From SZAS-79 sp965279075 (GTDB lineage: Bacteria > Pseudomonadota > Gammaproteobacteria > Burkholderiales > SG8-39): DNA of 64,000 bases. Shown here piece by piece: positions 55,859 to 63,892 of this stretch. Numbering within the stretch: position 1 is the first letter of the stretch; every line of letters starts with the position of its first letter. Both the position numbers and the translations under genes were made by a program. Location of the stretch: assembly GCA_965279075.1 (NCBI GenBank), contig CBDIHI010000012.1:744001-808000 (forward strand). The letters run 5' to 3'. The notes beneath the pieces are model-generated. The model made no database searches and was not told the origin of the DNA. It worked only from the letters and a program-made list of their open reading frames with translations.

Positions 55859-55877
55859 CTTTCCGGAGGGGGAAACC

Positions 55878-56837
55878 ATGAAGAGAATCGCCGCGGTACT
55901 GGCCGCCGCACTGTTCAGTGCGGGCGCGGCCGCCCAGGGCTGGCCCGCCAAGCCGGTCAGGATCATTTGCCCGTACCCGGGAGGGCCGGTGGACCTGTCC
56001 TCGCGGGTCGTCGCCCAGAAGCTGCAGGAAGCCCTCGGCCAGCCGGTCGTGGTGGAGCTGAAGCCCGGCGCGGGCGGAGTCATCGCCGCGGACTACGTGG
56101 CCAAGAGCGCCCCCGACGGCTATACGCTGCTGATGGGCGCGATTGCCACGCACGCGATCAACCCCGCGCTGATGCAGGGGCTGCCGTACGACGCGATCAG
56201 GGACTTCAGGCACGTGGCGCTGGTGGTGCAGGTGCCGAACGTGCTGATCGTCAACAACGACCTCCCGGCGAAGAACGTGGCCGGCTTGATTGCGCTGGCG
56301 AAGTCCAGGCCCGGGCAGCTGGACTTCGGCTCGGGCTCGACCGGTTCGACCGGGCACCTCGCCGGGGAGCTCTTCAAGCAGATGACCGGGACCTTCATGG
56401 TCCACATCCCCTACAAAAGCTCCGCCCCCGCGGTCCTCGACCTGCTGGCCGGGCGGTTGCAGCTGATGTTCGACAACCTTGCAAGTTCGCTCCCCAACAT
56501 CAAGGCGGGCAAGGTGCGGGCGCTGGCCGTCACCACGAAGAAGCGCACGGACTTCCTGCCCGAGCTGCCCACGCTGGACGAATCGGGGCTCAAGGGCTTC
56601 GACATGACGACCTGGTGGGGGATCATGGCGCCGGCGAAGACGCCGCCCGAGGTGGTGGGGCGGCTGTCGGCGGAGATCGTCAAGGCGCTCGACTCGGCGG
56701 ACACGAAGGAGCGGCTGCGCACGATGGGGTCGGAGACGCCGTCGGTGCGCACGCCCGAGGCCTTCACGGCCTTCGTCGAGTCGGAGAAGGCGCTTTACGC
56801 GCGGCTGGTCAAGGCCTCGGGCGCCAAGCCGGACTGA
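55878..56837 (+). CDS. Bug/TctC-family periplasmic solute receptor (TctC of this transporter)
   Basis: 319 residues. Signal peptide ending ...GAAAQG, then WPAKPVRIICPYPGGPVDLSSR, VVELKPGAGGVIAADYVAKSAPDG, LPYDAIRDFRHVALV and IPYKSSAPAVLDLLAG. Its place right after tctBA makes it the most likely cognate receptor of that transporter. ATG 55878 follows GGAGGGGGAAACC. Confidence 0.88.
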   Translation: MKRIAAVLAAALFSAGAAAQGWPAKPVRIICPYPGGPVDLSSRVVAQKLQEALGQPVVVELKPGAGGVIAADYVAKSAPDGYTLLMGAIATHAINPALMQGLPYDAIRDFRHVALVVQVPNVLIVNNDLPAKNVAGLIALAKSRPGQLDFGSGSTGSTGHLAGELFKQMTGTFMVHIPYKSSAPAVLDLLAGRLQLMFDNLASSLPNIKAGKVRALAVTTKKRTDFLPELPTLDESGLKGFDMTTWWGIMAPAKTPPEVVGRLSAEIVKALDSADTKERLRTMGSETPSVRTPEAFTAFVESEKALYARLVKASGAKPD

Positions 56838-56917
56838 ATCCGGCTTGCCTTAACCGGCATGCCGACTTCCCGGAGAGCGGCCACAGGCTTGGACTTCCTG
56901 AAACGAATCCTCAGGAT

Positions 56918-57301
56918 TCAGAGCGCAGCGATGGTCTGCACCTCGACCAGGAACTGCTCCTGCACGAGGCGATCGACGATCAGCAGCGTGTTCGGCGGGT
57001 ACTTTCCGTCGGGGAACATCTTCGGGAATTCGCGCAGCCGCCAGGCCATGAACTTCGGGATGTCCTGGGAGTGCACGAGGTAGGTCGTGAATTGCGCGAC
57101 GTTTCCCCATCCCGCGCCCGCCGACTTCAGCGCGGCCTCCACGCTGCGGAACACGCCGCTGCACTGTGCGTCGAAATCGTCGCCCGGCGCCAGCATGCCG
57201 GCGATGTAGAGCGTCTCCGCGGCCTTGACGCGGGCCACGTGCGAGTACTGGCCGAGCGGCGCGCCGAGCGTTTCAGGGTTGTAGATGCGGATGTCTGCCA
57301 T
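56918..57301 (-). CDS. RidA-family protein lacking the catalytic arginine
   Basis: 127 residues, YjgF/RidA fold: YSHVARVKAAETLYIAGMLAPG, GWGNVAQFTTYLVHSQDIPKF, and a C-terminal VEVQTIAAL. In archetypal RidA an Arg (position 105) in P-x-R-S clears reactive imines; the aligned segment here reads PPNTLLIVDRL, so the Arg is Asn. It probably belongs to a non-archetypal Rid subgroup of unknown activity. Its ATG is 23 nt after the response-regulator gene stop on the same strand. Confidence 0.82.
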   Translation of the reverse strand: MADIRIYNPETLGAPLGQYSHVARVKAAETLYIAGMLAPGDDFDAQCSGVFRSVEAALKSAGAGWGNVAQFTTYLVHSQDIPKFMAWRLREFPKMFPDGKYPPNTLLIVDRLVQEQFLVEVQTIAAL

Positions 57302-57324
57302 GGTGCGGGGGGCCTTCTGGAGGG

Positions 57325-57735
57325 TCAGGGATTCGGTTGCCCGCGGGCCGCGATCTGCGCCTTCACGGTGGCGACGAGCGAATTCCTCTCGACCGGCTTC
57401 ACCATGTAGGCGCTGGCCCCGGCCTGCATGCAGCGGGAGACGGTGTCGGGCTCCGAGAGCAGCGACACGATGATGATAGGCGTCGCCATGTTCGCCGAGT
57501 TCGCACGCAACGCCTTCAGCACGCCGAAGCCGCCGATGCCGGGCATCATCAGGTCCAGCAGGATCGCGTCGTAGGCGAAATTGCCGCCCAGGCGCACGGC
57601 CTGCTCGCAGGTGCCCGCGAGCGTGACTTCGACGTCCATGTCGGTGGTGAGGATGCGCGCGAGGAGGAGCCGCGTCGACTCCTCGTCGTCGACGATCATC
57701 AGGCGGTGGCGCAGCGGCTCGTCGATGCTGCTCAA
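57325..57735 (-). CDS. Stand-alone response regulator receiver protein
   Basis: 136 residues, receiver domain only: LMIVDDEESTRLLLARIL, phospho-acceptor Asp in DAILLDLMMPGIGGFGVL, PIIIVSLLSE and YMVKPVERNSL. No output domain. TTG 57735 overlaps the haloacid-dehalogenase stop (TTGA). Partner kinase not in the neighbourhood. Confidence 0.85.
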   Translation of the reverse strand: MSSIDEPLRHRLMIVDDEESTRLLLARILTTDMDVEVTLAGTCEQAVRLGGNFAYDAILLDLMMPGIGGFGVLKALRANSANMATPIIIVSLLSEPDTVSRCMQAGASAYMVKPVERNSLVATVKAQIAARGQPNP

Positions 57736-58451
57736 GGCCCGAGCCGCTTGGCGAGGTGGAGGAAGTCGTCAGCGTTGATTTCGAACGCGGCCTCGGCCTT
57801 CAGGTCCTTCTTCACGCCGGGGCCATGCTCCAGCGGCCTGCGCACGAACGCGGTAGCGAGGCCCGCGGCCTTCGCCGCAAACAGGTCGTTCTTGTGCGCG
57901 GCAACCATCATCACCTGCGCGGGGGGCAGGGACAGCAACTCGCAGGCGCCGAGGTAGGTCTCCGGGTCCGGCTTGTAGTGGTGGAAGTTCTCCCCCGAGA
58001 AGATGCAGTCCCAGGGCAGGCCGCCGTGCTTTGCCATGTCGGCCAGCAGTGAGACGTTACCGTTGGACAAGGTGCAGATCGTGCGGTGCTTCTTCAGCGC
58101 CTTGAGGCCCGCGCGGGCGTCGGGCCAGGGCGCGAGCCGGTGCCACACGCGGTTCAGGTGGTCGATCTCGGCCTCCTTCAGGCCGCGCACGCCAAAGCGC
58201 TTCAGCAGGTCGTCGAGGATCATGCGGTGCAGGGCGTCGATCTTGGTCCAGCCAAGCTCCCCCGAGCGCACCTTCGCCATGGCCGGCTGGTAGCCGGCGC
58301 GCCAGGCGTCGGCAAACGCCTCGGGGTCGAGGTCGAGCTTCTTCGCGCGGGCGAGGGCACGCACCTCGCGGATGATCGAGCCGCGCCAGTCGACGACCGT
58401 GCCGAACACGTCGAAGACGAGCGCCTTGATGGACGAGAACTTGCCGGGCAT
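57732..58451 (-). CDS. Haloacid dehalogenase, type II
   Basis: 239 residues, HAD superfamily. Nucleophile Asp in ALVFDVFGTVVDWRGSI, motif II in CTLSNGNVSLLADM, Lys in FHHYKPDPETYLGA and motif III MMVAAHKNDLFAAKAAG. It hydrolyses 2-haloacids or a related substrate. ATG 58451. Confidence 0.88.
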   Translation of the reverse strand: MPGKFSSIKALVFDVFGTVVDWRGSIIREVRALARAKKLDLDPEAFADAWRAGYQPAMAKVRSGELGWTKIDALHRMILDDLLKRFGVRGLKEAEIDHLNRVWHRLAPWPDARAGLKALKKHRTICTLSNGNVSLLADMAKHGGLPWDCIFSGENFHHYKPDPETYLGACELLSLPPAQVMMVAAHKNDLFAAKAAGLATAFVRRPLEHGPGVKKDLKAEAAFEINADDFLHLAKRLGP

Positions 58452-58542
58452 CGGGGGATCCTGCGGGCGAAGGCCAGGCGCTATTGTACGTGCAGGAGGG
58501 TATATGCAGCGGGGGCAGGGTGCGGCGCGCCCTGCGCGGACG

Positions 58543-59241
58543 CTATTGCAGCTGGACGGTGCCGCTGACGGTGACTTGCAGCACGGACGATCCCGGCTCC
58601 ACTGCGGGCGGCGCGACCGAGGCCAGGGCAGTCGCGGACCGGGCGGTGGCGTAGTAGCGCGGCTGGACGCCGCCGGTGCCCACCTGGAGTTCCTTCACGC
58701 GGTAGCCCTTGGCTTTCTGCGCGTCGCGGACGATCGCGGCCCGTTCGTGGAAGGCGGTGATCGCCTCGGCGATCAGGCCGTTCTCCGCCTGCCTGCGCGC
58801 CTCGGCCGAGAGCCCCGCCGACAGGCTGGCCACCTGCATCGAGGATTGCAATTTGCCGACCAGTTCGGTGGCCTGCGCGAAGTCCTGGCTTTCGAGGCGC
58901 AGTTCCTGGCGCACCCGCCAGCGCACGATCCTCGCCTTGTCGTAGACCGGCAGCGTCTGGTAGTTGAGCGAGCGCGCCTTCACGCTGCGGTAGCCCTGCG
59001 CAACCTTCAGCGCTTCGCGCATCGTGCGATTCACGTTGTCGGCGAGCTGGGCCGGGTCCGTGCCTTCCGCGTCCGCGGCCATCACGGCGGTTAGCGTGTC
59101 GTTGGCCACCTCGCGATCGGCCTGCGCGGAAAAGGTCGCAAGATTGAAGAGTGCTTCGGCGCGATCCTGCGCGTGGGCGGACGCGCAGGACAGGCAGACA
59201 GCGACGAGGGCGAGGAGGGCTTTGATTGGATTCGCATGCAT
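58543..59241 (-). CDS. SIMPL-domain (DUF541) periplasmic protein
   Basis: 232 residues. Signal peptide (IKALLALVAVCLSCASAHAQ), then TFSAQADREVANDTLTAVM and SLNYQTLPVYDKARIVRWRVRQELRLES, and a C-terminal LQVTVSGTVQL strand, the DUF541/SIMPL pattern. Family members are periplasmic or outer-membrane proteins of unclear function. ATG 59241; overlapping ATGCATG gives only one in-frame start. Confidence 0.85.
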   Translation of the reverse strand: MHANPIKALLALVAVCLSCASAHAQDRAEALFNLATFSAQADREVANDTLTAVMAADAEGTDPAQLADNVNRTMREALKVAQGYRSVKARSLNYQTLPVYDKARIVRWRVRQELRLESQDFAQATELVGKLQSSMQVASLSAGLSAEARRQAENGLIAEAITAFHERAAIVRDAQKAKGYRVKELQVGTGGVQPRYYATARSATALASVAPPAVEPGSSVLQVTVSGTVQLQ

Positions 59242-59255
59242 GAATCGGTGACCGG

Positions 59256-59810
59256 TTACTTCGTGCTGCGACCCGGTTGCCAGAGCACGTCGCCGCGCCC
59301 CGCATGCCGGTTGGCGAGGCGAGCCACGACGAACGCGAGGTCGGACAGGCGGTTCAGGTACTGCCGCGACCGCTCGCTGACGGCCTCCACGCGCCCCAAC
59401 GCCACGAGGCTGCGCTCGGCGCGCCTGCACACAGTGCGCACGAGGTGCGCGCAGGCCGCGGCGCGCGATCCGCCCGGAAGGATGAACTCCTTCAGCGGCG
59501 GCAGGTTTGCGTTGAAGGCGTCGAGCAGGTCCTCGAGGCGCTTCACGTGCGTGTCGCCGATCGCCTGCCGTCCGGGAATCGAGATCTCCCCGCCGAGGTC
59601 GAAGAGGTCGTGCTGGACGCCTTCCAGCGCGTCGCGGATTTCCCCAGGCAGGTCCTCGGCGAGCAGGAGGCCGAGCGTGGAGTTCAGTTCGTCGATGTCG
59701 CCGAGCGCGCGGATGCGGGCGCTTTCCTTGGGGACGCGCGAGCCGTCACCGAGGCCGGTGTCGCCGGCGTCTCCGGTGCGCGTATAGATCTTGGACAGTC
59801 GGTGGCCCAT
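59256..59810 (-). CDS. Cob(I)alamin adenosyltransferase, PduO type
   Basis: 184 residues. YTRTGDAGDTGLGDGSRVPK is the ATP-binding signature, with LNSTLGLLLAE, FILPGGSRAAACAHLVRTVCRRAER and a LNRLSDLAFVVARLAN stretch. It adds the adenosyl group to cob(I)alamin. ATG 59810. It follows xseA on the same strand. Confidence 0.93.
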   Translation of the reverse strand: MGHRLSKIYTRTGDAGDTGLGDGSRVPKESARIRALGDIDELNSTLGLLLAEDLPGEIRDALEGVQHDLFDLGGEISIPGRQAIGDTHVKRLEDLLDAFNANLPPLKEFILPGGSRAAACAHLVRTVCRRAERSLVALGRVEAVSERSRQYLNRLSDLAFVVARLANRHAGRGDVLWQPGRSTK

Positions 59811-59860
59811 GGCGGGGAGTCCTCGGGAAGGGCGCAGATTATAGCCGCCGGTGCTTCACT

Positions 59861-61141
59861 TCAGTCGCCGCGCTTCTTCACTTCGCTCGACGCCCAGCCG
59901 CGTGCAAACGTGCTGGTCAGCAGTTCCCCTTCGGCGAGCGTGGACGCATCGCGAACGACTTCGCCCCTTGCGTTGCGGGTCAGGCTGTAGCCGCGCCCGA
60001 GCACCGCCGTAGGGTCGAGGCTCGCGAGGCTCGCGCCGAGGCGCTCCAGCGTCTGGGCGGAGCGCCCGAGGTTCTGGCGCATCGCGAAGGCGAGGCGGCG
60101 CGCCAGTTCGGCGCGCTCCCGGTCGAGTCCTGCGATGTCGGGCCGGGCCGCGAGCAGGCGCGCCACGACCTGCCCGAGGAGGCGTCCGCTGGCCGCAAGC
60201 CTCGCGCGGGGATGCACCAGGCGGCGCGCGAGGCTGTCCACGCGCTGGACCTCGGTGTCGAGCCCGCGCATCGCGGCGCGTGAGCCCCGCCCGACGAGTT
60301 CGGCAAGGCGGTGGAAGAGGGCGTCGCGGTCGGGGCTCACGCTTTCGGCCGCAGCGGTCGGCGTGGGCGCGCGCAGGTCGGCGGCGAAATCGGCGATGGT
60401 GAAGTCGGTTTCGTGACCGATGCCGGAGACCACGGGAATGATCGATGCGCGGATCGCGCGCGCAACCGCCTCCTCGTTGAACTGCCACAGGTCCTCGATC
60501 GAGCCGCCGCCGCGCGCGAGCAGGAGCACGTCGCATTCATTGCGCCGGCTTGCCGTGGCGAGCATTGCGGCGATGCGATCGGCCGCGCCTTCGCCCTGCA
60601 CCGGCACGGGATAGACGATGACTTCGATCGAGGGGTTGCGGCGCTTCAGCGTGGTCAGGACGTCGCGCAACGCCGCGGCTGCCAGCGAAGTGATCACTCC
60701 CACAGTCTTCGGGAACGCGGGGATCGCGCGCTTCGCGGCCGCATCGAACAGCCCTTCCTTTTCGAGCTTTTCCTTCAGGCGCAGGAATTTCTCGTAGAGC
60801 GGGCCGAGGCCGGCGCGGCGCATGGTTTCCACGTTCAGCTGGAAATCGCCGCGCGGCTCGTACAGCGTCACGAGCGCCCGCACCTCGACCTGCAGGCCCT
60901 CCTTCGGCTGCCAGTCGAGGGTCTGCGCGCGACCGCGGAACATCACGCAGCGGACCTGTGCGCCCGCGTCCTTCAGCGTGAAGTAGCAATGGCCCGAGTC
61001 GTAGCGCTTGAAGTTGGAGATCTCGCCGGACACCCAGCCCAGCGGGAAGCGACGCTCAAGCGTGTCGCGCACGCTGCGGTTCAGCTCCGACACGCTGATC
61101 ACAGGCGCGTCGAACAGGCCTTTTTCGGGGAGGGCGCGCAC
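59861..61141 (-). CDS. xseA: Exodeoxyribonuclease VII large subunit
   Basis: 426 residues. N-terminal OB-fold (ISVSELNRSVRDTLERRFPLGWVSGEISNFKRYDSGHCYFTLKD), then VGVITSLAAAALRDVLTTLKRRNP, VLLLARGGGSIEDLWQFNEE and GIGHETDFTIADFAADLRAPTPTAAAE, the nuclease core. The coiled-coil C-terminus ends in the GRGYSLTRN block. The small subunit xseB is not in the window. Confidence 0.96.
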   Translation of the reverse strand: MRALPEKGLFDAPVISVSELNRSVRDTLERRFPLGWVSGEISNFKRYDSGHCYFTLKDAGAQVRCVMFRGRAQTLDWQPKEGLQVEVRALVTLYEPRGDFQLNVETMRRAGLGPLYEKFLRLKEKLEKEGLFDAAAKRAIPAFPKTVGVITSLAAAALRDVLTTLKRRNPSIEVIVYPVPVQGEGAADRIAAMLATASRRNECDVLLLARGGGSIEDLWQFNEEAVARAIRASIIPVVSGIGHETDFTIADFAADLRAPTPTAAAESVSPDRDALFHRLAELVGRGSRAAMRGLDTEVQRVDSLARRLVHPRARLAASGRLLGQVVARLLAARPDIAGLDRERAELARRLAFAMRQNLGRSAQTLERLGASLASLDPTAVLGRGYSLTRNARGEVVRDASTLAEGELLTSTFARGWASSEVKKRGD

Positions 61142-61635
61142 GGGCGGGGAGGCGGTTTTCCGGGAAAATTCAAGGGGTTTTCAGGGGCTGCGGGGGCATA
61201 CTAATCCACATCGGGGGCCGATTCTGTCCGGGTCTTGGCGTGGTTCGCCGCGGAGCCCGATTCTTTTGCACAAAGCCATGTTTATAAATGGAAAAGGGTT
61301 GATGAAATTTTAATCATACCGACTCGGAGCGCGTGTTTGGCAGGCGAAAACCGAACTGTTCAAGGACAATCCACAAACTTATCCACAGCTTTTGTGGATA
61401 ACAGTCTTGGCCCGCAATTTGCCTGCCGGAACGAAGCCCCGTGTGAACCATTGGCGTGCATCAGGGACCGGCAGGATGCGACACTTCGTGGTCACCCGAA
61501 GTACGGCGCGCAGTGCGGCGCAACAAGTTGCCTGCGGTCGGGCGTTTGGCTAAAGTGCGCGCCTGATGCCGGCCCCGGTGTCGTTTATGGTTCGCGGTCG
61601 ACGCAGCGTTGCGCGCAACCGCTAGGAGAGTCGAT
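61142..61635. promoter_or_regulatory. Intergenic region with inverted DnaA boxes and AT-rich patch
   Basis: About 490 bases with no credible gene between divergent xseA and exbB. Two perfect DnaA boxes face each other: TTATCCACA (61379-61387) and TGTGGATAA (61393-61401), 5 nt apart, which also form a 9-bp hairpin. A weaker box (CAATCCACA) begins at 61367. An AT-rich stretch lies about 60-110 nt upstream (61265-61319). It could be a DnaA-regulated promoter region, a DnaA-titrating site or part of a replication-associated site; too few boxes to call oriC. Confidence 0.55.
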
Positions 61636-62265
61636 TTGTTCGCCATCATCCAGGCCGCAGGCTGGCCGATCTACCCGCTCCTGCTGGCCTCGATCATCGC
61701 GGTCGCGCTGATCATCGAGCGGTCCCTGAGCCTGCGCGCCATCAAGATCGTGCCGCCCGCGCTGCTCGAGCAGGTCGTGACGGTGTACCAGCGGCAGGGC
61801 GTGACGCCCGACGTGCTCGACAAGCTCGCCAAGGATTCGCCGCTGGGCCAGGTGCTCTCCGCGGGACTGCGCAACGTGCAGAGCCCGCGTGAGGTCATGA
61901 AGGAGGCGATCGAGGAAGCCGGCGGCAGCGCGGCCCACGACCTCGAGCGTTTCCTCACCACGCTCGGCACGATCGCGTCGGCCGCGCCGCTGCTGGGCCT
62001 CTTCGGCACGGTGATCGGCATGATCGAGATCTTCGGTTCGCAGGGCCCCACCGGCACCAACCCGCAGCAACTGGCGCAGGGCATCTCGATCGCGCTCTAC
62101 AACACGGCGTTCGGCATCGGCATCGCGGTCCCCTCGATCATCTTCTACCGCCACTTCCGCGCCAAGGTCGACGGGTTCGTGGTCGACATGGAACGCTCCG
62201 CGGCCAAGCTCGTCGACATCGTGCACGGCGAGCGGTCCGACTACCAGGGCAAGCCGGCGAAATGA
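61636..62265 (+). CDS. exbB: MotA/TolQ/ExbB proton-channel family protein
   Basis: 209 residues with three hydrophobic helices: WPIYPLLLASIIAVALIIERSL, the pair around IASAAPLLGLFGTVIGMIEIF, and the helix around YNTAFGIGIAVPSIIFY, matching ExbB. TTG 61636 is preferred because AGGAGA lies about 5-9 nt before it; an upstream TTG 61609 would place the ribosome site inside the gene. It energises a TonB- or Tol-like system with the following exbD (ATGA overlap). Confidence 0.9.
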   Translation: MFAIIQAAGWPIYPLLLASIIAVALIIERSLSLRAIKIVPPALLEQVVTVYQRQGVTPDVLDKLAKDSPLGQVLSAGLRNVQSPREVMKEAIEEAGGSAAHDLERFLTTLGTIASAAPLLGLFGTVIGMIEIFGSQGPTGTNPQQLAQGISIALYNTAFGIGIAVPSIIFYRHFRAKVDGFVVDMERSAAKLVDIVHGERSDYQGKPAK

Positions 62266-62681
62266 GGTTCCGCCCGGGCCGCACCAGGGAGGAGCCGGAG
62301 ATCAACCTGGTCCCCCTGATCGACGTGATGATGGTGATCCTGATCTTCCTGATGATCACCACCACCTATTCGAAGTACACCGAGCTGCAGATCAACCTGC
62401 CGACCGCGGACGCCGAGAAGCAGCTCGAGCGCCCCAACGAGATCGCGGTGCTCGTGAACGCCACGGGGCAGTACGTGATCGACAGGGCGCCGTCCTCGTT
62501 CTCCACGATCGCGGCGCTCGCCAACGACCTGCGCCGCGCCGGCGGCGAGCGCAAGGACCCCGTCATCGTGATCAGCGCCGACGCGCTCGCCTCGCACCAG
62601 TCGGTGGTGCGCGTCATGGAGGCCGCGCGGGTGGCGGGGTACGCACAGATCACGTTCACCACGCAGGCCACCGCGAAGTAG
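62262..62681 (+). CDS. exbD: ExbD/TolR family protein
   Basis: 139 residues. EINLVPLIDVMMVILIFLMITTTY contains the single helix and the essential Asp of the proton path; the rest is the periplasmic domain. ATG overlaps the exbB stop. The lpxK coding frame appears to begin near its end. Confidence 0.92.
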   Translation: MRFRPGRTREEPEINLVPLIDVMMVILIFLMITTTYSKYTELQINLPTADAEKQLERPNEIAVLVNATGQYVIDRAPSSFSTIAALANDLRRAGGERKDPVIVISADALASHQSVVRVMEAARVAGYAQITFTTQATAK

Positions 62682-62700
62682 CCGGGCGCCCGGCTCGCAA

Positions 62701-63729
62701 CTGGGTCCAGCCGCCATCGCCTTCGAATCCCTCGCCAAGCACTGGTACGGCCCCGGCGCCCCGGCCTGGCCGCTGGTGGCCTTGTCGTTTGCCTTCTCCG
62801 TCGCCGTGGCGGCGCGCCGGGCGCTCTACCGCATCGGTGTGCTGCGTACCGAGCGCATCGGCATCCCCGTCGTGGTGGTGGGCAACATCACGGCGGGCGG
62901 CAGCGGGAAGACGCCCCTTGTGCTCTGGGTGGCGCAGGCCCTCGCGGCGCAGGGCTGGCGGCCCGGCATCGTCAGCCGTGGGTATGGCGGGCGGCTCGCC
63001 GCACTGCGCGAACCGCCGGTCGAGGTGGGGATCGCCGCGGATCCGGCACTGGTCGGTGACGAGCCGTTGCTGCTCGCACGCAGGGCCGGGTGCCCGGTGT
63101 GGGTGGGCGCGGATCGCGTTGCCGCATGCCGGGGCCTGCGCACCCACCATCCCGAATGCGACGTGCTGGTCCTCGACGACGGCTTGCAGCACTACCGGCT
63201 TGCGCGCGACTTCGAGATCGCCGTCGTCGACGCGCGCGGCCTGGGCAATGGCCAGCTGTTTCCCGCGGGTCCGCTGCGCGAACCCGCGTCGCGCCTGGCG
63301 TCGGTCGATGCGGTGGTGTGCAACGGCTCATCGGCCATCGCCGGCCTCGCAATGCGCCTGCGCGGGGACCGGTTCGTGCGCCTGGCCGGGGGCGGCGCCG
63401 GTGCGGAAGCCGCGGCGCTCGGCTCGAAGCGTGTGCATGCGGTCGCCGGCATCGGCGACCCGCAGCGCTTCTTCCGCCACCTGGAGGCGCTCGGACTCGA
63501 GGTGGTGGCTCACGGCTTTCCCGACCACCACGCGTTCGCTGCCGCGGACCTCGAGTTCGGTGACGACCTGCCGGTCGTGATGACCGAGAAGGACGCGGTA
63601 AAATGTGCGCGTTTCGCCCAGCCGCGGTTCTGGATGCTGCCGGTGGACGCGGAACCCGATCCCGCACTGGGTTTGCTCATCCGGGAAAAACTTTCCACAA
63701 GGACCGCCGGTGGACCCCAAGCTGCTTGA
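62701..63729 (+). CDS. lpxK: Tetraacyldisaccharide 4'-kinase LpxK (start unclear)
   Basis: Lipid A kinase. Walker A is in VVVGNITAGGSGKTPLVLWVAQAL, followed by GIVSRGYGG, VGDEPLLLARR, VLVLDDGLQHYRLARD and VVMTEKDAVKCARF. The usual N-terminal helix (KHWYGPGAPAWPLVALSFAF) is encoded upstream of the first standard start codon, GTG 62776. No ATG, GTG or TTG precedes it in frame. CTG 62701 is the most plausible candidate and is used here; GTG 62776 would cut off the conserved H-W motif. Inner-membrane enzyme of lipid A synthesis. Overlaps the Trm112 gene. Confidence 0.88.
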   Translation: MGPAAIAFESLAKHWYGPGAPAWPLVALSFAFSVAVAARRALYRIGVLRTERIGIPVVVVGNITAGGSGKTPLVLWVAQALAAQGWRPGIVSRGYGGRLAALREPPVEVGIAADPALVGDEPLLLARRAGCPVWVGADRVAACRGLRTHHPECDVLVLDDGLQHYRLARDFEIAVVDARGLGNGQLFPAGPLREPASRLASVDAVVCNGSSAIAGLAMRLRGDRFVRLAGGGAGAEAAALGSKRVHAVAGIGDPQRFFRHLEALGLEVVAHGFPDHHAFAAADLEFGDDLPVVMTEKDAVKCARFAQPRFWMLPVDAEPDPALGLLIREKLSTRTAGGPQAA

Positions 63730-63892
63730 AATCCTCGTCTGCCCGATCTGCAAGGGCCCGCTCGTGCACAGGCGCGAGGCGAAGGAACTCGTCTGCAAGG
63801 CCGACCGCCTCGCATTCCCGATCCGCGACGACATCCCCGTGATGCTCGAGGAGGACGCGCGCAAGCTCGATCCGCTGGAAGAGGTCGCGTGA
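63710..63892 (+). CDS. Trm112/YcaR-family zinc-ribbon protein
   Basis: 60 residues. KLLEILVCPICKGPL, a third Cys in ELVCKADRLAFPIRDDIPVML, typical of the small Trm112-like protein found between lpxK and kdsB in many proteobacteria. GTG 63710 has AAGGA 8 nt upstream and lies inside the lpxK end. Its stop overlaps kdsB (GTGA). Confidence 0.9.
   Translation: MDPKLLEILVCPICKGPLVHRREAKELVCKADRLAFPIRDDIPVMLEEDARKLDPLEEVA

Noticed and set aside
61142..61635. Calling the chromosomal origin
   Set aside because: Only two perfect DnaA boxes, no dnaA, dnaN or gidA neighbours, and no other origin hallmarks in the window.
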